7,889 nucleotides of DNA from contig JAITWW010000001.1 of the NCBI GenBank assembly GCA_031285085.1, positions 1 to 7,889 on the forward strand, given 5' to 3'. A program made the position numbers and the translations under genes. This document shows positions 1-6,255 of the stretch, piece after piece; position 1 is the stretch's first letter; the number at the start of each line of letters is the position of its first letter. This DNA is from Candidatus Methanofilum arcanum (GTDB lineage Archaea > Halobacteriota > Methanomicrobia > Methanomicrobiales > Methanospirillaceae). Below the pieces are notes generated by a model. The model did no database searches and was not told the DNA's origin. It saw only the letters and a list, made by a program, of their open reading frames with translations.

Positions 1-82
1 AAATTCTTCTGTAAGGAGGGGTGAATAGGGAGAAGAGTACTGCATAGAAATTTTTTAGAGGTACCCTTAGACACTATTCCTT

Positions 83-247
83 TCAATACAGATTCTCAAG
101 CAGGTTCAAAATCATCTCAAGAGCTATATCTGGATTTTCAGATGCAGCATACACTGCCCTTGAGATCTCTCGCCCAGCTTCCTGTGGATCTGTCCAATCT
201 ACTTCCATGCCTGCAACATAATGTGAGGCCTGATCAATCAGATCACT
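83..247 (-). repeat. Shared C-terminal module, copy in the SH3-like protein
   Basis: This stretch encodes LIDQASHYVAGMEVDWTDP through IALEMILNLLENLY. It matches the C-terminal modules of the genes at 4829 and 6256 in protein and in DNA; for example ATCCAGATATAGCTCTTG here against ATCCAGACATAGCTCTTG at 6338-6355. It is a dispersed coding repeat fused to an otherwise unrelated ectodomain. Confidence 0.75.
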
Positions 248-1033
248 TGGAGGATTCTGTGGAGGGTATATCCTTGAATCATGAACTGACCAGTCATACA
301 GAGTATCAAACGACCACTTTATAGGCTCTGGAGCTTGGTAAAAAGTGGGTATCTTGTTGTTTTCAGGCTCGCTCAGGCAAATCCACCGCTCTGTATAAGA
401 TGTTTTTCCCCATTCACGGCCTTGCTCGTCCTTGTAAGCATACAAAACATCTGCATATTTGGAAATAGTATCCTTATTTTCGATAATCCTCTTTTCTCTG
501 TCAGAACCAGGCCATTGCCACTCAACCAGCTTTTCAGCCGATAGAACCACATCATAACTACCGGTGTATGGATAAAAATTATCTTTCTGTTCCTGTTCAA
601 AGTCTAAACTGTCATATATCATCAAAAGCTCATCCATGAGAACAAAACCGGAGGATTGTTCCATATCATTTGGCGAGATAACACCCCAATACTCTCTGTT
701 GTGGAGGAGCGTTGCTTCTATATACAAAAGTTCACCGTTTTTAAAAACAAATACTGGATATTTTGGCTCTTTCATCTCTTCATATCCAAAGCTGCTTCTA
801 TAACCTGATCCTGTTGGTACCCCTTTTTTTGAACCTGGTTCTTCTTTTGGAATAATATAGCCAGATGGGCTGTTGACAATAAACTCTTTTCCATAAGAGT
901 TTTCTCCTATTGGTTCGATATTATATTTATTTTGATAGAAAAATTCATCATCAAGAATCACATCTGCATGTGCGGCAAGTGGCAAGATCAAAAGAGCCAC
1001 AGATATGAGAACAATATAGAAGGGTTTCATCAT
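83..1033 (-). CDS. Secreted SH3-like protein with C-terminal YDAGM/DWTDP module
   Basis: A 316-residue protein of unknown function, probably exported. Residues 1-24 form a signal peptide (MMKPF, hydrophobic core, cleavage after AHA before DV). Residues 50-140 hold an SH3-like segment (proline/glycine-rich turn, VFVFKNGE strand, EYWGV strand, MDELLMIYD). A second such segment at about 155-225 contains WPGSDREK, YAYKDEQGREWGK and WICLSEPEN. Residues 263-316 carry the AGMEVDWTDP...REIS...NPDIAL module also found in the genes at 4829 and 6256. I chose the ATG at 1033 over an ATG 12 codons upstream because GGAGGAGAG precedes it and the signal peptide begins there. The start overlaps the stop of the preceding small gene as ATGA, suggesting translational coupling. 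It is a close paralogue of the second half of the protein at 1396-2994. The SH3-like assignment rests on motif resemblance to ectodomains I recall from Clostridia. Confidence 0.85.
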   Translation of the reverse strand: MMKPFYIVLISVALLILPLAAHADVILDDEFFYQNKYNIEPIGENSYGKEFIVNSPSGYIIPKEEPGSKKGVPTGSGYRSSFGYEEMKEPKYPVFVFKNGELLYIEATLLHNREYWGVISPNDMEQSSGFVLMDELLMIYDSLDFEQEQKDNFYPYTGSYDVVLSAEKLVEWQWPGSDREKRIIENKDTISKYADVLYAYKDEQGREWGKTSYTERWICLSEPENNKIPTFYQAPEPIKWSFDTLYDWSVHDSRIYPPQNPPSDLIDQASHYVAGMEVDWTDPQEAGREISRAVYAASENPDIALEMILNLLENLY

Positions 1034-1251
1034 TTTCTCTCCTCCATCTTCATTTTTTTCGGTTTCCAAAGCAGCCTTATCAACACCGCCGTACCCACAA
1101 TCAACACTGCCACTAAAACAATGATACCCATGAGTGTTGGGAGCTCGTTTACTGGCCCATATCCTACAACCACATCGGCGGATGCTGTGAGTGGCGAAGT
1201 CAAAACAAGTAGAATCACAAGTGTGAGAACAATAGAGAATGGCTTCATCAT
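1030..1251 (-). CDS. Mini membrane protein: signal peptide plus C-terminal anchor
   Basis: A 73-residue protein. Residues 1-25 are a signal peptide (MMKPFSIVL..., cleavage after ASA before DV). Only about 15 residues follow before a transmembrane helix at about 40-62 (IIVLVAVLIVGTAVLIRLLW) and a basic tail KPKKMKMEERK. The helix and tail match the anchor of the first half of the protein at 1396-2994 (VLVAGTAVLIRVFWKPNK), while the signal peptide matches that of the next gene. It therefore looks like an anchored SH3-like protein that has lost its whole ectodomain. Start chosen at the ATG at 1251, preceded by TGAGGAAAAA. A longer reading from 1293 adds 14 polar residues before the signal peptide and is less likely. 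Its last codons carry the GGAGGAGAG ribosome binding site of the next gene. It could be a real small protein or a decaying remnant kept for translational coupling. Confidence 0.65.
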   Translation of the reverse strand: MMKPFSIVLTLVILLVLTSPLTASADVVVGYGPVNELPTLMGIIVLVAVLIVGTAVLIRLLWKPKKMKMEERK

Positions 1252-1308
1252 TTTTTCCTCAGTTTTTGTTTTTTTATCAAAGATACAGTACAAACCCCCA
1301 TACGGCTG

Positions 1309-1395
1309 TTAATCTTCGTAGGCATGGGTACCATAAGTGTGTTGTATGGCCTCATCTACTCCCATACCTGCATCATATATCATCTGAGTCTTGCT
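1309..1395 (-). pseudogene. Broken C-terminal module downstream of the fused SH3-like gene
   Basis: Reading on in frame past the TGA at 1398-1396 gives SKTQ, then MIYDAGMGVDEAIQHTYG, then a TAA at 1311-1309. YDAGMGVDEA matches the start of the module that ends the paralogue at 83-1033. The rest (DWTDP, REIS, IAL...LL) is absent. A neighbouring frame just before the TGA reads SPKDPPKNLMKQDS, which matches PPQNPPSDLIDQAS of the paralogue. The tail of the fused gene thus appears disrupted by small indels and a premature stop. Confidence 0.6.
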
Positions 1396-2994
1396 TCATG
1401 AGATTTTTTGGAGGATCTTTTGGAGAGTATCCCTAAAATCATGAATTGACCAGCTATTTTTATCATCAGGCTTATCCTCAGGCAACCATTTTGTTGGCTC
1501 TGAAGCTGGGTAAAAAACGGGAATCTTGTTGTTTTCAGGGTCGCTGAGACAGATCCATCCTCCCATATACGTTGTTTTACCCCATTCACGGCCTTCTTCG
1601 TCCTTGTAAGCATACAAAACATCTGCACAGTTGGAAATAGTATCTTTATTTTCTATAACTCTCTTCTCTCTGTCAGAACCAGGCCATTCCCATAAAACCA
1701 ACTTGTTCGCTGATAAAACCGCATCATAACTGCCGGTGTACGGATAAAATGTATCTTTGTTCTCTAATTCAAAGTCTGAAGGATCATATATCATTAGAAG
1801 TTCGTCCATTGGAACCCAACCAGGAGGTTGATACACATGACTGGGTGACATAACACCCCAATATTCTCCGTTGTGAAGGAATATAGCTTCTATTCTAACA
1901 GTTTCACCATTTTGAAAAACAAAAACAGGTCCTTCTGGTTCCAAAGCCTCTTCATCCCCACTGCCTCTGTAACCAAATCCTGTTGGCACCCCTTTTTTTG
2001 AACCCGGTTCTTCTTTTGGAATAACATAGCCAGATGGACTGTTGACAATAAACCTCTCGCCATAAGAGTTTTCGCGTATTGATTCTGTTCTATCTCTATT
2101 CTCATAAAAAAACTCATTCCCAAAAACCACATCGGCGTGTGTGGCAAGTGGCACAATCAAAAGAAATACAAACGTGAAAACAATTAAAAGTCGATTAATC
2201 ATTTTTTCCTCCAGATTCGTTTTATTTGGCTTCCAAAACACCCGTATCAACACTGCTGTACCTGCAACCAACACTGTCACTAAGCCAATAATAACAATGA
2301 CTACCGAAAACTCATTTTCTGATGCATAGTGCTTAATATCAACATGCACGGTCTCTGACACCCATACATCTGGTTCTGGTGCTGGATTGAATGCGGGCAG
2401 GTCGCGGTTCTGTGGGTCGCTCAGGCAAACCCATATGTTTCTGCTTCCGTATAAATATGGTACAAATCCCCATTCACGACCTTGTTCGTCCTTATAGGCG
2501 TAAGTAACGTAAAAATGAGTTGTATCTAAATCCTCGACAGTCCACAGCAGTTCGCCAGCTCCAGGCCACGGCCATGCAATGGCTGATCGAGTCTCTTTTA
2601 TCTCTGTGTAATCTCCGTTATAGGGGTAAAATTCATTCAGATGCTCTTCTGCAAAAGCGACATAGTCGTACAAAACCAACATCTCTTCCAGCTTCACCCA
2701 GCCTGAGTACTCAAATGTGAAACCCCAGAACTCCCCCTCGTAGAGGCAAGAATACTGTATATACACGACTTCACCGTTTTTGAGCTCGGCAGTATCATGT
2801 GACCCGGGCTCATATTGTATAGCTACGCTTCCATCTTCGCCGTTTGCGACAAAGCTGCGACCTAGATATACAATATTGCTTGCATATCGTGCATAAAAAC
2901 CATTCTCAGGCTCTACAATAATATCGGCATATGCGACAAGAGTAGGCATCAAAAAGAAGCCTAGAACTATAATTACAAAAAGGCGTGTAAACAT
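1396..2994 (-). CDS. Two-unit secreted/membrane SH3-like fusion protein
   Basis: A 532-residue reading frame made of two complete proteins. Unit A (1-264) has a signal peptide (MFTRLFVIIVLGFF..., cleavage after AYA), an SH3-like segment at about 45-110 (YLGRSFVANGEDG, EPGSHDTAELKNGE, EFWGF, SGWVKLEEM), a second at about 122-195 (WPWPGAGELLW, YAYKDEQGREWGF, WVCLSDPQN), then a transmembrane helix at about 229-253 and a basic tail ending EEK. Unit B (265-532) begins with its own signal-like helix (MINRLLIVFTFVF...THA) and resembles the protein at 83-1033 closely until residue ~515. It then ends early without the C-terminal module. Start chosen at 2994, preceded by TTAGGAGAGGATTAC. A longer frame to 3093 overlaps the previous gene and is unlikely. 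Read as one chain, both ectodomains would lie outside and the EEK joint inside. A separate start for unit B at 2202 is also plausible. Confidence 0.8.
   Translation of the reverse strand: MFTRLFVIIVLGFFLMPTLVAYADIIVEPENGFYARYASNIVYLGRSFVANGEDGSVAIQYEPGSHDTAELKNGEVVYIQYSCLYEGEFWGFTFEYSGWVKLEEMLVLYDYVAFAEEHLNEFYPYNGDYTEIKETRSAIAWPWPGAGELLWTVEDLDTTHFYVTYAYKDEQGREWGFVPYLYGSRNIWVCLSDPQNRDLPAFNPAPEPDVWVSETVHVDIKHYASENEFSVVIVIIGLVTVLVAGTAVLIRVFWKPNKTNLEEKMINRLLIVFTFVFLLIVPLATHADVVFGNEFFYENRDRTESIRENSYGERFIVNSPSGYVIPKEEPGSKKGVPTGFGYRGSGDEEALEPEGPVFVFQNGETVRIEAIFLHNGEYWGVMSPSHVYQPPGWVPMDELLMIYDPSDFELENKDTFYPYTGSYDAVLSANKLVLWEWPGSDREKRVIENKDTISNCADVLYAYKDEEGREWGKTTYMGGWICLSDPENNKIPVFYPASEPTKWLPEDKPDDKNSWSIHDFRDTLQKILQKIS
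2200..2212 (-). promoter_or_regulatory. Internal ribosome binding site and start codon for unit B
   Basis: GGAGG, five A's, then ATG (2202-2200) sits exactly where unit B's signal peptide begins. It matches the arrangement used by the paralogous pair at 1030-1033. It would allow unit B (268 residues, 2202-1396) to be made alone as well as in the fusion. The A6 tract here (2202-2207) sets whether unit A stops or reads through. Confidence 0.7.
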
Positions 2995-3005
2995 GTAATC
3001 CTCTC

Positions 3006-3377
3006 CTAAACTAACTGTTGAATCACCACACCAGACCAAAATGAAAACATATTTGCAGTGAGTGAGAAAAGGTATGGGCGGCGAAAATCGCAACCGTACT
3101 TTTTATAGTAATAACCCTCGGTCAACACGGCAAATAACTCAAGTGGTATCAATATTATATATCTATTCCAATCTGTATTGATATAACTAATCCAATCCGT
3201 ATACGATGTCATCAACCAAAATGACAGTACCACGATGGGATTTGTTAGAACATTGACCAGAAGGAGGAGAAGCAAGTCCTTTTTATTGCGTTTTTTGGTG
3301 AGCAGAAAAAAAATGATCTCTAGTGTAATGGTCAGAACAAGGGAAAACGCTAAAGAAAGAAGGAGTATCTTGGTCAT
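3006..3377 (-). CDS. Small four-helix integral membrane protein
   Basis: A 123-residue hydrophobic protein with about four membrane segments (residues ~4-26, 35-57, 70-88, 103-121). Notable positions are LVNVLTNPIVV in helix 2, ELFAVLTEGYYYKK ending helix 3, and RRPYLFSLTANMFSFWSG in helix 4. The conserved-looking Asn, Pro and Glu within helices suggest function beyond a structural anchor. I recall similar four-helix proteins next to MFS and SH3-like genes in Clostridia, but they have no assigned role that I know. The ATG overlaps the transporter stop by 4 bp (ATGA), and the next gene begins 11 bp after its TAG, so it is in the middle of an operon. No strong ribosome binding site precedes it, which fits translational coupling to the transporter. 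Confidence 0.8.
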   Translation of the reverse strand: MTKILLLSLAFSLVLTITLEIIFFLLTKKRNKKDLLLLLLVNVLTNPIVVLSFWLMTSYTDWISYINTDWNRYIILIPLELFAVLTEGYYYKKYGCDFRRPYLFSLTANMFSFWSGVVIQQLV

Positions 3378-4411
3378 AGTTTTGCCATTCTTATTCCAAC
3401 CAACAAAAGGACCAGTGATCCGGCAGCAAGAACTGCAACCAAAAATGATGTCTCTGTCAATATTTCAACATTCAGATATTTTGGTAAAAATCCAAGAAAG
3501 AGCCCAAACGTCAACAAACCGAATGCGAATCCCTTTGCCCCAGGCAATGTTTTTACGAGAGCCCAAAGTGTAATAGGCATCGTCATGTTAAACAACAGTA
3601 CCGCCGTAGCTCCTGCCAGTGGAATCATTGGGAATAAGAACAAAGTTGTGGCAATACCCAAGGAAAAAAATGATGTTTTCGCTACTCCAAATCTATCTGC
3701 TGCGAATCCACCAATTATTTTACCAAAAACAACGGCACAAACAAGTACTGTTCCAAAGTAACCGATGCCTTTCCAAGGAAAATCAAGCTCTAGTCCCACA
3801 AATGAACGCAGGAAAACCACACAAAATAGACAAGAGATGGCGATAGGGATATGCAAAGAATGAATTCCATCCAGCGAAAATGTGGCATTTTTAGGATATG
3901 TTTCTCTTTGTGCCCTATATGATATAAAAATCAAAGCTGCAACAGCAATAAGAGCCAGTGGAATAAAAATGGCGGATAGATCACTCCCTTTTCCAAGCAT
4001 TGCCCCATAATAAATACCAAATGCGCCGGGTGCTACAAATATCCCAAGAGGCGCGAGTTTTTTATCACTGATATTTAAAACATCAATACCACCTCCGATG
4101 TGAAACATTGCATTGCCAATTCCAATAATAATAACTGCCGCAATTGGGATATGTACAAACCCATATGCCAATCCTACCAGGACACAACCGAAAATCGCAA
4201 AAAAGCTGTTACGATTTATTTTGTCTGCGATGATGCCAAGAGGCATCTGCATGGCAAAGGCACAAAAATTATAAAATAACACACATAGATAGCTCTCTGG
4301 TGTTCCTGCAATACTACGAAACATCAGAAAAGCACAGGCAAAATCCACAAAAAAGTGAGTAGCGGAGTATACTCCTACCATATTCCAATGTTTATCTATA
4401 TGTGTAACCAC
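3374..4411 (-). CDS. MFS-type transporter, Fsr-like
   Basis: A 345-residue polytopic membrane protein with roughly 11-12 helices, shorter than the ~400 residues usual for the major facilitator superfamily. The diagnostic loop 2-3 motif A appears as GIIADKINR (59-67), and its second-half counterpart as GGFAADRFG (234-242), marking the two six-helix halves. GNAMFHIGGG (99-108) resembles the FHP-containing helix 4 of fosmidomycin-resistance-like transporters. Substrate cannot be read from the sequence. The start is a GTG at 4411, preceded by a weak GAGAGAAG. An ATG 10 codons downstream has no ribosome binding site. It is the first gene of the probable operon and overlaps the next gene by 4 bp. 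A perfect 15-bp inverted repeat lies ~50 bp upstream. Confidence is high for the superfamily and low for the subfamily. Confidence 0.88.
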   Translation of the reverse strand: MVTHIDKHWNMVGVYSATHFFVDFACAFLMFRSIAGTPESYLCVLFYNFCAFAMQMPLGIIADKINRNSFFAIFGCVLVGLAYGFVHIPIAAVIIIGIGNAMFHIGGGIDVLNISDKKLAPLGIFVAPGAFGIYYGAMLGKGSDLSAIFIPLALIAVAALIFISYRAQRETYPKNATFSLDGIHSLHIPIAISCLFCVVFLRSFVGLELDFPWKGIGYFGTVLVCAVVFGKIIGGFAADRFGVAKTSFFSLGIATTLFLFPMIPLAGATAVLLFNMTMPITLWALVKTLPGAKGFAFGLLTFGLFLGFLPKYLNVEILTETSFLVAVLAAGSLVLLLVGIRMAKL

Positions 4412-4462
4412 TATCTTCTCTCGCGATGAAATGAATTCTTTTGCTCATTATCGTCTGTGAAC

Positions 4463-4477
4463 AGAACACCTTGTTCT
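4463..4477. promoter_or_regulatory. Perfect inverted repeat AGAACA-CCT-TGTTCT, candidate operator
   Basis: Six-base arms with a 3-bp spacer, 52-66 bp upstream of the transporter GTG start. On the minus strand a GATAAT hexamer follows closely (4447-4452), which could serve as a -10 box, although no convincing -35 accompanies it. Position and symmetry fit a dimeric repressor or activator site controlling the operon. This is inferred from layout only. Confidence 0.4.
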
Positions 4478-4744
4478 AACACCTGCTCGGTCATGCTTTT
4501 TGAGCAGTCTCATCGTTTTCCTGCCCATTGGCATGGTTTTTGCTCCTGCTTTTATCTCTGTTCATCTCTTTCTTTATCTCTCTCAAGATTGCTAAAAACC
4601 TACCTCTTGTTCTTCTCTGTGTTCGCTTCATGCTTTCTCAGCTTATGGGACCTCTGTAGCGATATTTTCGAATTTTTACCGTGTGTATCACAGATATCTC
4701 TAGATATCAGAAAAATATAGAGCATTCCAGGTTTTGCAGAGGTG

Positions 4745-4787
4745 AAAAAAAAGGGGAGAGGCTGGTTGAGATCAATAATCTGCCAGC
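4745..4787 (-). terminator. Possible intrinsic terminator after the 4829-5800 gene
   Basis: On the minus strand GCTGG-C-AGAT-TATTG-ATCT-CAA-CCAGC forms a hairpin with a 5-bp outer and 4-bp inner stem and a small internal loop. CTCTCCCC and then eight T's (4752-4745) follow. The spacing of 8-9 bases between stem and T-run is longer than ideal. A similar pyrimidine tract follows the paralogous gene. Confidence 0.4.
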
Positions 4788-4828
4788 GCCGTTATTATGT
4801 TCTGAAACTCTGGAGTACAGAGATTTCA

Positions 4829-5800
4829 TCAGTTAAGTCCAAACTCACCGCACGAGATAGCTCCAGTTCTCCACATTATGATGTTTGTGGCTCCAGAAGC
4901 ACAGGTTCCTTTCTGATACAGAGTTTGAAGCAAGTCGAGAGTTGCTGCACGAGCTATATTCAGATCCCCAGATGCCTCATATGCTGCATCGGAAATTTCG
5001 CGCACAGCTGCATTTGGATCCGTCCAATCTACATCTGTAAAGTCCATCGCCTCAGCTGCGTCCATGCCTGCATCATAAGCCGCACGATAAGCTACGAGTT
5101 CATTGGTTCCGTCAGCGAGAGTGGTATTAATATAATTACCTCTGAACTCCAGAATGGAACCAATGTTGAATTCACCGAATACAAGCCAAAAGCCGTTGCT
5201 TGTGGGAATAGCATTATCTGCGAGAATTTCATCTCTGGCAGAGAGAATACCATCGTCGACTACCTTCCAGAACTGTTCCCAGAAGTTATCCTTTGAGTCT
5301 GTCCAGAATGCCTCCCAAAAGGCTGTGTCTTTCAACTCTTTCGCACTCAAATCACCTTTCTGCAACAGACCCTGAAGCATCGCTAATTTCATCGCAAAAG
5401 TAGCATCTAAACTTTTGTTTCCAGCTACATCAGAAACTGTACTAGAGACTGGTTTTGAAACTACAGTAGGAACTACAGTGGGAATAACCTCCACAACTGC
5501 ATCAGCCTCATCATCGGTATCTTCTACGACCTCTGCAGCTACTACTGTATCCTCTGTTGTTGTGTCCTGAGCTACTTTTTGCACATATCCCCAATCTCCT
5601 GGGCTGCAATATCTAGGATCATCTATACAGCGCTGAAAGAAATCAGCTGTAGATAGTGTTTCTCCACATAACTCAGAGTTCACAGCATGCTTATTATCGC
5701 ATATATTGTTTGATGCAGAAGGTGCACTAGGATCCTCAGCAATACAACTTACACTCATCAGGCACACAAGCAGAAAAATGCCTAACCATCGCAATTTCAT
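4829..5800 (-). CDS. Secreted acidic protein with four-cysteine and YDAGM modules
   Basis: A 323-residue exported protein of no recognised family. Residues 1-21 are a signal peptide (MKLRWLGIFLL...). Residues 33-71 form a cysteine module, ICDNKHAVNSELC...RCIDDPRYCSPGD (Cys 34, 45, 58, 65), nearly identical in the paralogue at 6256-7314. A Thr/Val/Asp-rich linker spans 78-125. Residues 160-211 hold three FWxxF motifs (AFWEAFW, NFWEQFW, GFWLVFGEF). Residues 240-297 are the AYDAGM...DWTDP...REIS module. The tail CASGATNIIMW...SCGE (Cys 300, 317) is C-x-x-G...W-x-x-G...C-like, as in some surface-protein ends, and could form a disulfide. Start ATG at 5800 follows AGGAG with 9-bp spacing. It has a long structured leader and a probable terminator, so it is likely a single-gene unit. 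It ends with two consecutive TGA codons. Confidence 0.85.
   Translation of the reverse strand: MKLRWLGIFLLVCLMSVSCIAEDPSAPSASNNICDNKHAVNSELCGETLSTADFFQRCIDDPRYCSPGDWGYVQKVAQDTTTEDTVVAAEVVEDTDDEADAVVEVIPTVVPTVVSKPVSSTVSDVAGNKSLDATFAMKLAMLQGLLQKGDLSAKELKDTAFWEAFWTDSKDNFWEQFWKVVDDGILSARDEILADNAIPTSNGFWLVFGEFNIGSILEFRGNYINTTLADGTNELVAYRAAYDAGMDAAEAMDFTDVDWTDPNAAVREISDAAYEASGDLNIARAATLDLLQTLYQKGTCASGATNIIMWRTGAISCGEFGLN
4916..5080 (-). repeat. Shared C-terminal module, copy in the 4829-5800 gene
   Basis: Encodes AYDAGMDAAEAMDFTDVDWT onward to LDLLQTLY. This is the longest form, with eight extra residues between AGM and DWTDP compared with the copy at 83-247. It keeps DWTDPxxAxREISxAxY exactly as in that copy. 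Confidence 0.75.
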
Positions 5801-5828
5801 AATTTATTTCTCCTGTCTTATATACTCT

Positions 5829-5958
5829 CAATGAAAACCAAGAAACTCACAGCCCAACTTTATTTCAGCATTTCTCCATGAAATATTTTTTATTTCTTGG
5901 AACATGCATACCAATCCAGGTTGTCATGGGTATATAGTCTATCTCTTTGCTTTCATCG
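5829..5958 (-). promoter_or_regulatory. Conserved structured leader, copy 1
   Basis: On the minus strand the 5' arm CGATGAAAGCAAAGAG (5958-5943) pairs with the 3' arm TTCTTGGTTTTCATTG (5844-5829), giving 15 of 16 pairs counting G-U, with one A-G mismatch. Inside lie GGTATGCATG (5912-5903), then three arms: GAAATA (5896-5891), TATTTCA (5885-5879) and TGAAATA (5867-5861). The middle arm can pair with either neighbour. The helix ends 14 nt before the AGGAG site. The same folds form in copy 2 at 7343-7473 despite sequence changes. Whether this acts as RNA or as a DNA site is not decided by sequence alone. Confidence 0.55.
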
Positions 5959-6211
5959 AATATATTCTGTTTCATCTCTCATGGTACACAGAGATTCCAG
6001 ATACAGAGTACACTATCATAGATTCTTGTAGACCATAGACCATGAGTCTTTTCTTTGTGTATCCAGACACATGGAACGCCGAAAAGAATCCATCATGTGA
6101 TCTTGGTCTTTATCTGTAATGGTGGATGAGGTACTCCTCTCTCTTTACCTGGGTGTAGTGGGAAATAGAAAATACATCTCCACTGCTGAATGACGCACGG
6201 CATCGGCCATA

Positions 6212-6236
6212 GGGAGATGAGGAAAAAAAGGGAGAT
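6212..6236 (-). terminator. Pyrimidine-rich 3' element after the 6256-7314 gene
   Basis: ATCTCCC, seven T's, CCTC, ATCTCCC on the minus strand, beginning about 20 bases after the TAG. It corresponds to CTCTCCCC plus eight T's after the paralogue (4745-4760). No good stem precedes the T-run here, so intrinsic termination is uncertain. The ATCTCCC direct repeat flanking the T-run is notable. Confidence 0.3.
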
Positions 6237-6255
6237 TATAGGTCGCTTGAGATTA

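Larger units (their letters stand above)
4412..4828. other. Intergenic region between transporter operon and secreted-protein gene
   Basis: 417 bp with no supported gene. From right to left on the minus strand it holds a probable terminator of the 4829-5800 gene (4745-4787), a GATATC-TCTA-GATATC repeat pair (4693-4708), a purine-rich tract (pyrimidine-rich on the plus strand, ~4540-4620), and the AGAACA-TGTTCT inverted repeat (4463-4477) ahead of the transporter. Plus-strand ORFs here have no ribosome binding site or recognisable protein features. Confidence 0.6.
5801..6255. other. Intergenic region between the two secreted-protein paralogues
   Basis: 455 bp with no supported gene. 5801-5980 is homologous base by base, with few gaps, to 7315-7493 upstream of the paralogue, and weaker similarity continues (CAGATACAGAGTACAC at ~5999-6014 against CAGATACAAGGTAACAG at ~7533-7549). 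A short tandem GACCATA duplication lies at ~6032-6042. 6212-6236 is the pyrimidine element (minus strand) after the 6256-7314 gene. No convincing promoter hexamer pair was found. Confidence 0.6.

Noticed and set aside
1..82. Terminator after the last gene of the left operon
   Set aside because: Only 82 bp are visible after the stop, and no stem followed by a T-run could be found.
1396..1398. TGA read as glycine (alternative genetic code), since reading through gives the module fragment YDAGMGVDEA in frame
   Set aside because: No long gene has an internal TGA at a conserved position, glycine is written with GGN throughout, and TGA forms tidy ATGA overlaps at 1030-1033 and 3374-3377. Reading TGA as sense would drag the small gene at 1030 deep into its neighbour. 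Decay of the tail explains the site better.
4693..4708. GATATC-TCTA-GATATC repeat pair as an operator or attachment site
   Set aside because: Short, AT-rich and self-palindromic units arise easily by chance, and nothing nearby suggests recombination.
4457..4720. Plus-strand 87-residue ORF rich in Cys, Ser, Leu and Phe
   Set aside because: It lies in a CT-rich intergenic tract with no ribosome binding site and overlaps the candidate operator.
5740..5750. Lipobox (SVSC) in the signal peptide of the 4829-5800 gene
   Set aside because: Position -3 is Ser rather than Leu/Val/Ile, and the paralogue has no cysteine there, so ordinary signal peptidase cleavage is more likely.
5931..5959. TCGATG-17-TATATA promoter (and TTGATG-16-TGTATA at 7447-7474)
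   Set aside because: The hexamer pairs are conserved in place, but the -35 boxes coincide with the 5' arms of the compensated helix and match the consensus poorly. Both readings cannot easily hold, so I left the promoter unassigned.
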